64,000 nt of DNA from Plasmodium coatneyi. Taxonomy: Eukaryota; Apicomplexa; Aconoidasida; Haemosporida; Plasmodiidae. Below, piece by piece: positions 11,484-21,614 of the stretch. The translations under genes and the position numbers were made by a program. The notes below the pieces were generated by a model. It saw nothing but the letters and a program-made list of their open reading frames with translations, made no database searches and was not told the origin of the DNA. How positions within the stretch are numbered: position 1 is the stretch's first letter; every line of letters begins with the position of its first letter. The DNA lies in assembly GCF_001680005.1 (NCBI RefSeq), contig NC_033567.1:1116001-1180000 (forward strand), given 5' to 3'.

Positions 11484-13172
11484 ATGGAGTACAAATTAGA
11501 AATTTTGAGCTACTTACTCATTTTTAAAAAAAAAAATGAACGAATTGCAAAGTTCGACGAGCAAATAAAAACCTGCATTAACATATTCGAAAAGGTGTTA
11601 ATTGACGAGGAGGAATTGGCTTACCTGTTCGAGAAAAACATTTTAGACATTAACCCTTGTGTTCGTTCCCTATGTTGGAAGCTAGCTTTAAAGCACCTCA
11701 GTTTAAATACGAGCAGATGGAATGAAGAACTTAGTGAAAAGAAGAAGTTGTACGAGGAATATATAAAATGCTTTGTATTGAATCCGCTCAAGGGGGGAAA
11801 AAATAGCACAGAGGGGGTGGACGCAGCAGGGGCCAAATTGGGGGGTGACGACCCCAATGAAGACACGTCCTCCACAAATTTGGAGGACGACTCAGACGCG
11901 AACTTCATAAACTCCGAATTGTTCAGCCAAATTAATAAGGATACTTTTCGAACCAGACCCGAGTTGTCTTTTTTTAATTTAAACCCACAGCAAACGATTA
12001 ATAATAATGTAAAAATATTGAACAGTTTAATTAGTACAGAAGAGTTTGAAGAAGAGGCGGAAGAGGAAATACCATCTCTAGTCAACATAAATGAAATGGG
12101 GGAGGGGCCCTCCGAGCAGAGAGAATCCCAAGAAAAGAATGCACAAGACGCAAATGAACAAGTTGCCCCCGTGGTCGATGAAACTTCCCAAAAATTTATA
12201 AACAAATCGAAGGAAGAATCGCAAATTGGCCAAAAAAAGAACACCTATGAACACTCCTTTGGTGACCATTCAGCAGATGTTTGCGACATTGTTAACCCTA
12301 AAAGCCATTACGATCTGTTGTGTAGAATTCTATTCATATATGCAAAAATTCACCCCTATGTTAAATACGTCCAAGGGATGAACGAAATTTTAGCTCCCCT
12401 ATATTTTATTATTTTTAATGACCCATTATGTAACTGCCCTATGCAGGGAGAAGCGGATACCTTTTTCTGCTTCATCGAATTAATGCAAAAACAGAAAGAT
12501 ATTTTCTGTGAAGGGTTAGACAATACAGATGATGGAATTAATGGGAAGCTAAAAAAGTTCTCCCTCTTGTTAAGAATAAAAGAATATGAACTTTGGAAGA
12601 AATTGTACACACTGAAAATAGAAACGCAATATTATGCTTTAAAATGGATTCTTTTATTACTAACGCAGGAGTTTGACATGGCAGACACCATTATATTATA
12701 CGACCACTTCATCATTAATAATGACGAGAACTTCATTCTGTACATATGTCTGGTCATTTGTGCGAAACTGAAGAGTTCCCTTTTGTGTGGGAATTTCACT
12801 GTGAACCTCAAACTTTTGCAAAACATCCCTCCATTTGATCCTTATGATATAATTTATGAAGCTAAAAGTTTAATGAGCGAAGATTTTAAAAACAGCTTTA
12901 ACATCACAGATGTGTATAATCAGTATTATGGACAAAAAAAAAGAATAAATTCTTTGGAAAGTCTACAAAATTGTAATAGTATTGTGGACGGTGACACATC
13001 TTCTTATGAAAATTTGTCCAGCATGGACGAGGGAGAAAGTGGCAGCAGACGCGGGTCTCTACTCAACTCCCTTCGCAATAAATCCATTGTACAAAATATT
13101 AAGAATTATATAAGTAACAAAATGGATATGGCAAAAAGGGCCAATGATGATTTGGACTTCGACGAGTTGTGA
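11484..13172 (+). CDS. TBC-domain Rab GTPase-activating protein (TBC1D13-like)
   Basis: This single-exon gene of 562 codons encodes a Rab GAP. The catalytic arginine-finger motif IxxDxxR is present as INKDTFR (Ile150, Asp153, Arg156), followed by RPELSFF. The glutamine-finger motif YxQG is YVQGMNE (Tyr295, Gln297). Downstream are the helical blocks expected of a TBC fold, including DTFFCFIELM, WKKLYTLKIETQYYALKWILLLLTQE in two parts, and DTIILYDHF. About 130 residues, Asp/Glu/Ser-rich, are inserted between the two finger motifs, which is typical of Plasmodium. Separate arginine- and glutamine-finger exons of this spacing resemble TBC1D13. With both catalytic residues present the enzyme should stimulate GTP hydrolysis by a Rab on an endomembrane. 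The partner Rab is not identified. The C-terminal tail is Ser- and Lys-rich. Confidence 0.88.
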   Translation: MEYKLEILSYLLIFKKKNERIAKFDEQIKTCINIFEKVLIDEEELAYLFEKNILDINPCVRSLCWKLALKHLSLNTSRWNEELSEKKKLYEEYIKCFVLNPLKGGKNSTEGVDAAGAKLGGDDPNEDTSSTNLEDDSDANFINSELFSQINKDTFRTRPELSFFNLNPQQTINNNVKILNSLISTEEFEEEAEEEIPSLVNINEMGEGPSEQRESQEKNAQDANEQVAPVVDETSQKFINKSKEESQIGQKKNTYEHSFGDHSADVCDIVNPKSHYDLLCRILFIYAKIHPYVKYVQGMNEILAPLYFIIFNDPLCNCPMQGEADTFFCFIELMQKQKDIFCEGLDNTDDGINGKLKKFSLLLRIKEYELWKKLYTLKIETQYYALKWILLLLTQEFDMADTIILYDHFIINNDENFILYICLVICAKLKSSLLCGNFTVNLKLLQNIPPFDPYDIIYEAKSLMSEDFKNSFNITDVYNQYYGQKKRINSLESLQNCNSIVDGDTSSYENLSSMDEGESGSRRGSLLNSLRNKSIVQNIKNYISNKMDMAKRANDDLDFDEL

Positions 13173-13867
13173 AGCAGACTTGTGCTTTCCCCTTCTCTCA
13201 GTTGAAGGGACGACGGAAGCAGGTAGGGGGGGATTTATCTCCCTGAAAAAAATTCCCCCTTCCATTTTCAGCATAGGGACGCTTTGTCCCACCTACTGCG
13301 CTGAGCAGCGTGGACGTGGAGTAACTGAATCGACCCATAGTAGGGTGTGCGCTCTGTGGTCAACTTATGCTTCGGCTACCCGACTTCTACCCGTGCGATG
13401 GCCTGACTTCACCGCCTTTTTTTCTTTTTTTTTCGTGCAACTATTTTGACACAAATGTGCCCATTTGTATATATAAAACGGTTTGAATTGTGAAATGCGG
13501 GAAATTTCCCCAGGTGACAGTTTTCTTCATTTTTTTTTTATTTTTTTTGTTGCAAATTTTTTAACCCTTTTTAATATCCTTTTTTAGTTTCTGCGTGAGG
13601 GTCATTTGGTGTAAAGTTTGTTTATACGGAATACGCGCAACTTGTGCACATGCAGATTTTTTTTTTTTTTTTTTTTTGAACCAAATATGCCTATTCATTT
13701 TGACATAATGTGAAGAAAACTTCGCAAGAGTTATTAATATGGATAACTCGGATTGAGCAATTTGTTAGCATCTGGACGCGGCGGCAAAATGGAGCTCATT
13801 TGAGGCCCTTTCTTTTTTCAAGTCCTATCAATTTTATCGCCTGTGTATTATTCCACCGCAAAGCACA
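13173..13867. other. Convergent 3' intergenic region
   Basis: This is the spacer between the 3' ends of the TBC gene and the EEP-fold gene. It has T tracts at 13531-13548 and 13658-13677, which may serve in transcription end formation for the plus-strand gene. No supported gene. Confidence 0.5.
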
Positions 13868-16198
13868 TCAATCAGATTCGAAACACCTGGACAGGGTGTT
13901 GTACAGCCGTTTTTCCACCTTGTGAATGCAATTAATGTTTACACTTGATATTATACACCTCTGTGAATAGTTATACTTGTCCATTTTGGCTTCTTCATTG
14001 TGGTTCTTTTTTTTAAATTTATCCCCTGCATATTTACCGCCCCGATTGGGGTTCTGCTCCCCTGAGAGGGCAGAACTCACCACAGCGCACAGTTCGTGGT
14101 AAGACCTTTTCCGCAGAACGAAGTACCTGTCAACGTTGAACAAGAAGTTACGGAGCTGTTTTTCTATATGGAGGTTGATACTTTTACTGGGATTTTTTAA
14201 ATGTAGCCGTGCAGATAAAGCCCAATGGTCACTAAATTCTTTGCCCTTCCTCTGCGTTAATATATCAACTCCGTAGTTAAAGACGTCTTGAAATTTTATG
14301 AGCACTCCATTTTTGTTAATCAGTTGAGAAAAGTTTTCCAAATTGTACCTACTTAGAGATTTATTTAACTTGCTCATTTTTTCGGAGATCACATCTGAGG
14401 GGCTAAATAAATAGCTGAGTTCCTTGATGTCTTCCGCGTTGATGAAAAAGGACTCTACGAGGAAAATATTATCTGTCAATCCAAATGAGTAATTCAATCC
14501 ACTAACCAGCGTGTTCTTCCGTTCCACAATATCGTACGTTTTTTGTAATTTATAATTAATATTTTTGTGAAAAAATAAATCTTTCATTTTTCCTTGGCCG
14601 TTCAGATTTACAAGTTTGTCGTATAGTGCCCCGTCTTCCTTAACGTCTATGTTGAAGCTTCCGATAACTAACATGGAACTATTTCTAAAAGTCATGGTTG
14701 TTAGGGGTTTATCCGTTTGGTTTCCCTTCAACGTATCCGATGCGTCATCATTGTGACTGTGGGTACTATCCCCTTTTTCGTCATCCCCCAGGTTGGAAAA
14801 GGAACCTACCACTTCTTCCTTGATCTGTAGTTCCTTCTCCGCTTTGCTCATTTTTGCTATTGCCTCAATTTTGTCAACATGCCCATGTGTAGATAATTCC
14901 TCCACATTGCACGGAGATTCTTCCCTCCGTTTGAATAGTCTCCTATTTATGTAAAATATCTGGAAGAGATAAATTTTCCACAACGTTTTCTTCATCAGTA
15001 CAACTAGATCGTCCAAATTGCTCAGCTTATTCTTAGCGTTATATAAATCGAATTCGCAGTGTAAAATGTACAAATTGTATTTTCCTTTAAAAATTAATTT
15101 CACAATTTTTATAACTTTCCTTTTAAACAAAATGTCGGATGATAAAAACATATAATCGTAGTAGGACAAGTGGAAGAGCTTTTTCCTCCAGCAGATGAAT
15201 AGCCCCCCATTTCCGTTCACATAATTTTGGAGGGTATATAAAATTTCATTTAAAATGGTATATGATGAGGGGACATTGTCCAGCAAAACAGTATGAGTAT
15301 ATTTCAATACATCATATAAATTCTTTTGATATTTTCCAAAGACAGATCTGAGAAATATTAAGTCGAATTGAGAGCAAAGTAAGCCAATTTTTTTGCACCT
15401 CTTTTCGTTATTTCTGCAGGTCTCGTAAATGCCGTACAGGTGAGGGTTATATCTGTACATGTCATTATACAAATAACTGTTCAGTGAAAATATGGTTATG
15501 CAGTTGTAGTACACATTTGGATGGTTGTCCTCCTCGCGGGTATTGCTGGGCGTACCTCCAGTGAGACTCTTTTCATCACCTCCCTCATCGTTACTTCCAT
15601 CTCGACTGTTGCTATTGTTGGGGGTTTTGCTATCACTGTTCTCTATTCCATCCCCGCTCGATGTAGCAATGGAGCTACTTCCATTTCCATCTTCCCCAGT
15701 AGAATCTTCATTTACGGACAATTCATCGCTAAGGGATATGTTATCCATTTCGTCCGACGTGTGGCTGCTGCTTTGGGAGACGATCGATCCGGAGGAGTAA
15801 CTTGACGTGAGATGCTTTGATGACTTCGAATTGGTTGGGCTGGACGAACTGTGCGAACTGGACAATTTGGATGGTCTGCGCGAGTTGACGTGGCTGGTAA
15901 ATTTCGCTGAATTTTCACTCTTCCCAAGAAGTAGCTCCAATTCGATACCTCCACCCAACGCACCCCTCTCGTTTAAATTGCTACATTTTTCATTTGCCTC
16001 CTTCAGCATATTCTCTATATTCTTGTATATCCAGCTGGTTCGCCTAAAATCGTTTGTCGCAGAGTCTTCCTCGGAGTGCAAGCCGCAAGAGTGGTCCCCG
16101 AGTTGCTCGATCTGTTTCGGTCTTTCGTTCACATTTTCACCTTCCTCCCTTTGCGCTCCCTCCTTTTGCTCTCCATCCCTTTTCATTTTCACATGCAA
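13868..16198 (-). CDS. Endonuclease/exonuclease/phosphatase (EEP) superfamily protein with altered catalytic motifs
   Basis: The single exon has 776 codons. Residues 1-230 are low-complexity (Ser/Asn/Asp-rich from about 100). The EEP fold follows: the first strand ITIFSLNSY (235-242), QFDLIFLRSV (277-286), GGLFICWRK (331-339), YILHCEFDLYN (377-387), a Glu/Lys-rich insert at about 425-500, MLVIGSFNID (509-518) and SDHWA (656-660). These match the order of EEP motifs (LQEV, NTHL, GDFN, SDHxP). The usual metal-binding Glu of LQE is Ser at 285, and the Asp of GDFN is Ser at 514, while the final SDH is intact. The family includes neutral sphingomyelinases, inositol 5-phosphatases, deadenylases and AP endonucleases. 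I cannot choose among them, and catalysis is doubtful. The ORF start at 16198 precedes a Lys/Glu-rich head without a signal peptide. Confidence 0.75.
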   Translation of the reverse strand: MHVKMKRDGEQKEGAQREEGENVNERPKQIEQLGDHSCGLHSEEDSATNDFRRTSWIYKNIENMLKEANEKCSNLNERGALGGGIELELLLGKSENSAKFTSHVNSRRPSKLSSSHSSSSPTNSKSSKHLTSSYSSGSIVSQSSSHTSDEMDNISLSDELSVNEDSTGEDGNGSSSIATSSGDGIENSDSKTPNNSNSRDGSNDEGGDEKSLTGGTPSNTREEDNHPNVYYNCITIFSLNSYLYNDMYRYNPHLYGIYETCRNNEKRCKKIGLLCSQFDLIFLRSVFGKYQKNLYDVLKYTHTVLLDNVPSSYTILNEILYTLQNYVNGNGGLFICWRKKLFHLSYYDYMFLSSDILFKRKVIKIVKLIFKGKYNLYILHCEFDLYNAKNKLSNLDDLVVLMKKTLWKIYLFQIFYINRRLFKRREESPCNVEELSTHGHVDKIEAIAKMSKAEKELQIKEEVVGSFSNLGDDEKGDSTHSHNDDASDTLKGNQTDKPLTTMTFRNSSMLVIGSFNIDVKEDGALYDKLVNLNGQGKMKDLFFHKNINYKLQKTYDIVERKNTLVSGLNYSFGLTDNIFLVESFFINAEDIKELSYLFSPSDVISEKMSKLNKSLSRYNLENFSQLINKNGVLIKFQDVFNYGVDILTQRKGKEFSDHWALSARLHLKNPSKSINLHIEKQLRNFLFNVDRYFVLRKRSYHELCAVVSSALSGEQNPNRGGKYAGDKFKKKNHNEEAKMDKYNYSQRCIISSVNINCIHKVEKRLYNTLSRCFESD

Positions 16199-17920
16199 AG
16201 AGGCCCTGCACTTTTAATATGCTTTTATGTTACCGCCGTTGCACCGCTCCCCTCTATGTGCCTTATCAACCGTTTCCCCTGAGGAACTTTCGTAGAATTT
16301 TCTTCACGTTAGCGGGAAGATGATGAAATATTCCCCCCAAAAAAGGGTAGCTGCGCGAGGGCATATACTTCTCTCATAAAATAGAATATTTACAGCACAT
16401 ACACACATGCCTGTGTGTGCACACCGGACGCACACACGCACAACATGGACGCGCTACTACATGTATGGAGCGAAGATCAGAGACCATACTCAGGTTAAGC
16501 CCAACGCTTCTATTCATAAGTGGTACATTCATTTGGGCCACTTGGCGTACAGTTACATGTTTAAGGTGTACGTTTTTACGAGTTAATTAAGCCATGTCGG
16601 GGTTGTATATTATTTTTTTTCTGTTCTTTTTTTTTCTTTCCATTCCATTTTTTCTTTTCCCCACTAAAGGGTTTTTTTCCAATTTTTCAACCGTTTTACC
16701 ACCCCCTACCCACATCACGCAATTGTGAAAGTGAATTTTACAGCTCATTAAAAAAAAGGGGGGCCTATCAAAAATGGGTAGCGAGCAAATCTGCGTGAGA
16801 GCGTCGCGCAGGGTAAATTCCGTAATTATAGGTGTTCGTTCATTATATTCGCGTGTGCAAGTGACCCATGTACGCCCCTTTCTCATTTTTTTTATTCCTT
16901 TTTTTATCTTTTCTTTTCATTTGTATGTTTTTGAATAACTCTGCATGTAGAGGGAAAGAATATACTACCAAACTAAGGGTGCGAAAGAAAAAAAAAGGGA
17001 AGTGCTTACCCTCCTCAAAAAAATTATTAAGATAAAAAAAAATATATGAAGGTAAAGAAAACCTATAACAAAAAATAAAAAAAAATTAATGAACATATAT
17101 TTTGGATCTTAAATAAGGAAATTACGAACAACTAAGAATAAAATATTAAAAGCTTGCCAACAGGTAAAAATGAAGTGGAAGAGAATTTTTTCTGAAAAAA
17201 ATTGATTGGACATTAGAGTGAATACACTAGAACAATGAAAAGAAAAAGGAAAAAAGGAATGGAGGAGAAAGGAAGGAAAAAAGGGGGAAAAAAAGAAAGA
17301 AAGGAAAAAGAGGCGGGAAAAGAAGGGGGGGAAAAAATGGAAAATTCCACCCTCCTATAATGCGCAAAGAAAAATCTAACATATTTTTTTCCTAAAATGC
17401 TGTTCTTATTCACCATTATATCCAAAATGAAAGAACTAATCTTGAGCACAAACATGCGCAAACATATATAATTTTAATGCTTAAAACATGCTATTTTGTA
17501 TTCATTGCATCATTAGAACAGTTGTATAATTGGAAACGAATGCGAAATTTTTTTTTTTTTAGAATATTGACAATTTCAGTTACTGCTGAACTAATATAAT
17601 TAGATGTAATTAAAATCAATTTTTTTCCGCATTATTTTGAATTAATCTATTTTTATATATGTATATATTTTATATTGTACGTTCTAATAAATTATTTCTA
17701 ATTTAAATTATATGTAAACTTACACATCTATAATAATGAAGAACAACAGCACGTAAATCCCATATATGGTGCGCACCTTCCAAAAGTGACTTAATGAACA
17801 CTTAGAAAGAATGAATAAAATAATCACATAATCAATATATATAAAAAGGAAGAAAATATGCGCACATTTTTAAATTATTCTTAATTCTAAAAATTAAAAA
17901 AGGAAGCAAAAAACAGCAAA
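16199..17920. other. Left edge of the variant-gene island, no gene seen
   Basis: This is the promoter side of the EEP-fold gene, then a change to purine-rich and very AT-rich sequence from about 16.9 kb. Lys-codon-like purine runs at 17240-17340 are low complexity. No reading frame here is supported. It is a plausible breakpoint between conserved and species-specific DNA. Confidence 0.5.
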
Positions 17921-18736
17921 ATGTTATTCCTTGGGAAATATTTAATATTCGCCTATGTTTTGTGCTTCTGGGAACATTCTAACCACCACAATGTAAGATA
18001 GGAACTAATATGTTTTTAGAGTTCGCATATATTATTATGAATAAACTTCTATTTTTTTGTTAAAAATAGAGCAAAGGAAAATAAGGAAAAAAAAATTTTT
18101 TTTTTCCTCTCTACTTTTAGAATTTTTATCATAATACACATATGTACTTTATGAATTATGAATTCACACCTTTCTTTTTTCTTTTTTTAGGTGAGTGCAA
18201 TAAGCACATCACGGTATGGTGGAACAACAATAACGGACAGCCCATATGACTCGTCAGACTCAATAAGTGTAGGATCATCAATAAGCACAACTGACACAAA
18301 AACATCATTGCAAAGTCCATTTTATAATGGAAGTTATAAAGACGACCCCCCCTTTAAAAACACTTCCCCAAACAGACCATACCATGAAACAGCTCCCAAA
18401 ATAAGTGCTAAAAACTTACCATATGGAAGAAGAAGGAAGAACAAAACTGTGGCAGACAAATGTAGAAGAATTTATAAAAAATTAACAGGTGATAAATTTA
18501 AATATAGAACCATACTGTTTCTTATATTGGTTGCTTTAATTTGTTGTTCAGTGCTCCTGTGTTATGCGATTGCGAATTCTGAACTATTCAGTGAAGAACT
18601 ATCTGAAGCCACATCATGGCTTACGAATGTAGGAGAATCAGTTTCTGCAATCTCAAAAAAGATTGCTAGTTGTCTCTTTTCGTTTTTTTTTGCCTTATTT
18701 CCTCTTTTTTGTATTGTACTAAAGGGCTTATGTTAA
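17921..18736 (+). CDS. Exported-type protein, two exons (island family member 1)
   Basis: Exon 1 (17921-17992) encodes a 24-residue signal peptide (MLFLGKYLIFAYVLCFW...), ending at a GTAAGATAG donor. Exon 2 (18191-18736) starts after TTTTTAG. The mature part is Ser/Thr-rich, then basic (NLPYGRRRKNK, DKCRRIYKKL), followed by a membrane helix at TILFLILVALICCSVLLCYA and a second hydrophobic stretch before the stop. Layout and the DKCRR(I/L)YKK block match the gene at 40091-41082, and the exon 1 donor matches all four family members. Proteins of this build in primate malaria parasites are usually exported into the red cell membrane system. I see no clear RxLxE/Q/D export motif here. It is the only family member on the plus strand. 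Confidence 0.72.
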
Positions 18737-19178
18737 TGTGTAATCAACAGAAGCACAAGAAATTCTTTACATCATTTTGATTTGTTTGGGATAAATTTCT
18801 TCTTTATTGAAGAATTAAAAAATGCTTATTAATTCTCTTATGAAATTTTTTAACTTAATAAATTTTTTTTTGTTTTTTAAAATACAAGCACTTTTTTAAG
18901 GAGATCAGCGCCTTCCTTTTTGGGGAGTATTCTTTCCTTATGTGGTTATTCAAACTTACAAATGAAAAGGAAAGAGAAGGAATGAAATTTGAGGAAAAGA
19001 AGGAAGGAAAAAGAAAGACGGAAAGGGAAAAAAGGAAAAAAGGAAAGAAGAAAATAAAAAATCTTATTTTGTTCGTTACACTGTATATAAAATGTGAGCG
19101 GTCATTTATATTCCTTCCGTGGGGGATGGGAAGGAAACACATTCCCCTTCCTGATGTTACATTCTTATGTGTGTTACA

Positions 19179-21614
19179 TTACATGTTTTGATAACCTACC
19201 ATCCCGCGACCCCCCGCATTATTATTTGTTCTTCCCTTCGTGCGTTGTCCTATGTAGGCGGTAGGACGAACGGTAGTAGAATTGTCTATTGTGGAATTTG
19301 CTTCCGAACTTGCTGTAAAATCCACTGTTGAAACTTCCGCTAATGTGTCGAATTCATTCCTGGTGGATCTTCTTCTATTAGTTCTTCTGCTCCTTCCATT
19401 TCCAGAAGTGTGGTTACCAAACCAAGAAGACCATGGCTTATACTGAACGGAAGGAAGAGTTGTTAGGGTGGTGGTTGGTGGTAGGTGGGTTGTTAGGTAG
19501 TCGGGTGGTAGGTGGGTTGTTAGGTAGTCGGGTGGTAGGTGGGTTGTTAGGTAGTCGGGTGGTAGGTGGGTTGTTAGGTAGTCGGGTGGTAGGTGGGTTG
19601 TTAGGTAGTCGGGTGGTAAGTGGATTGTTAGGAGTGGTAGGGTGGAAGGAAAGTTGTTAGGAGTGTTAATGTGGAAGGAAAGTTGTTAGAAGTGGTAGTG
19701 TGGAAGGAAAGTTGTTAGGAGTGGTAGGGTGGTATGTGGGTTGTTAGAGTTGTTAGGTGGATGGTTGGTAGGCGTGGAAGGAAGGTCTAGGTAGGAAGAG
19801 AAGGAAGCATCTAAGGAAGAGGAGGGAAGGAAAGTCTAAGGAGGATGAAGGAAGGGTCTAAGGAGGAGGTAAGGAAGGAAGAGTCTAAGGAGGAAGAAGG
19901 AAGGTTATTAGGGGTAGTAGAATGAAAGGTTGTTAGGGGTGGAAGGAAGGTTGTTAGTGGTGGTTTGTGGAAGGAAGGTTGTTAGAGGTGGTAGGTGGAG
20001 GGAAGGTTGTTATGGGTAGTAGAAGGAAGGAAAGGGTCTAAGGAAGGAGGAAGGAAGGGGAGAAAATACTACTAGTTATAGTAGTATTTTAATTATAACT
20101 TTACCTTATACAATACGAAAGGAGCGACTGTCATTCCGAGTGTGCCAAATATAGAAGAAAGGGAGGAAGTGGTGGTGGCTTTACTTACAGCTTCTTCTTT
20201 TTCTTTAGTGGCTGCTATTTGCGCTGCTTGTGCTTCACGTTGGATATTTGTTATTAGTTCCGCCATCTTTTGGGGGAGCTTAGCTGTATCACAATGTACA
20301 GCATAGGTACTATTGAAGTCGGTACAATATTGCTTACTGTTATGATCAGACTCTGATGCACAATGTTGTTTCACTTTATTACATGCTGAAGAAAGTGTTT
20401 CCCAATAGGTTGACCATTTTTCCGCACAGGTGGTACCATGCGTACTTAGTAAACTCTGTACCCCTTCATAATCGTTGAAATAATCGAATATGATTTTCAT
20501 ATGATCAAAAATAGTTTGGTTCTCAAGATCTTTGTATTTAAAATCACACTTCTTCCCATCAGTGCAGGAAGATGTTTTCAGCGCTTCGTAAATTTTATCC
20601 AAAATTGTTGATAGCGCATTACCATTTAAGTCGTTCCAGTATTTGTGTCCGAACCAATAATAAAAAAAGCGGCAAGGAGCACTATCACCTGTGGAACTCT
20701 TATCTTTAGTCTGCATACATGCGTATAAGTGGGCGTTTTCGATTTTTGCAGCATCGTCAATAATTTTTGAACAGTTCGAACAGGAGCTAGTTAATTGGGA
20801 CGTCAAATTTGTACCACTAACCCCGCCCCTGTGACCCCCTCCTCCATCGCTCTCGAAATTTGTATAGAACCCATTTTGTAAAGTTAACTTCTCAGTAATT
20901 GTTTCTAGTGTGCACGTCTGTGAGGGGGGTTATGTGCAGAACATAAATATGCATATGTATATAGTTATATATACGTAGACATATGTATATATATATATGG
21001 ACATATGTTTGCATTCCCCATATATTCGCCGATAGGATAAGGAAGGAGGGTAGGGGAAAGGGGAAGGGAAAACCTTTCCTTCCCCTTCTTCCATACTCTT
21101 TCCCCCCCTTTATCCTTCTTAGACCCTCCTTTCCTTCCTTCTTCCTCCTTAGACCACCTTCCTTTCCTCCTTAGACGCCTTCCTTCACTCTCTTTGCTTC
21201 CTTTACTTCTACGATTATCCTTTTCCCCTCCTTCACATATACCACCCCTAACAACCCTAACATTCTTCCTTCCACCTACCACCCTAACAACCCACCTACA
21301 AACCACCTATCAACCATCCAACCACCACCCTAACAACCCACCTACCACCCACCTAACAACCCACCTACCACCATCCTAACAACCCACCTACCACCATCCT
21401 AACAACCCACCTACCACCATCCTAACAACCCATCTACCACCACCCTAACAACCTTCCTTCCACCTAACAACACCCTAACAACCTTCCTTCCACCTAACAC
21501 CACCCTAACAATCCATCCTTCCACCTACCACCAACCTAACAACCCATCCTTCCTTAATATTATTCCTTAATATTTTTTCCTTACCCTTGGTGCTACTGGT
21601 GCGGTTTCGGACAT
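19179..21614 (-). CDS. KIR-like (pir) variant antigen, three exons
   Basis: Exon 1 (21585-21614) encodes MSETAPVAPR and ends at GTAAGG. Exon 2 (20105-20917) is a Cys-rich extracellular domain starting TCTLETITEKL, with the pir signature PCRFFYYWFGHKYW, and ends in a membrane helix, IFGTLGMTVAPFVLYK, exactly at a GTAAAG donor. Exon 3 (19179-19442) encodes a basic, Ser/Thr-rich cytoplasmic tail starting YKPWSSWFGN and ending GYQNM. All junctions are phase 0. The product should be a type I-like protein on the infected red cell surface or in its membrane system. The introns are unusually long (667 and 662 bases) and both are filled with minisatellite, in opposite orientations. A Lys/Glu/Ala coiled stretch (AAQIAATKEKEEAVSK) precedes the helix. 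Family expression is normally variegated; nothing in the sequence shows how. Confidence 0.85.
19443..20060 (+). repeat. G-rich minisatellite array in intron 2 of the KIR-like gene
   Basis: Units of 27 bases built on GGTGGGTTGTTA followed by a 15-base GGTAGTCGGGTGGTA part repeat about five times at 19480-19625. The array then decays into GGAAGGTTGTTAG and AAGGAAGG(T/G)TCTAAGGAGG units to 20060. It lies entirely within the intron between the membrane-helix exon and the tail exon, so the pre-mRNA carries the C-rich strand. Confidence 0.85.
21190..21560 (-). repeat. C-rich (plus strand) minisatellite in intron 1 of the KIR-like gene
   Basis: Imperfect units such as CCTAACAACCCACCTACCAC repeat many times. 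They are the reverse complement of the intron 2 array in the same gene, so the pre-mRNA carries the G-rich strand here. A pyrimidine-rich patch at 21070-21190 precedes it. Confidence 0.8.
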
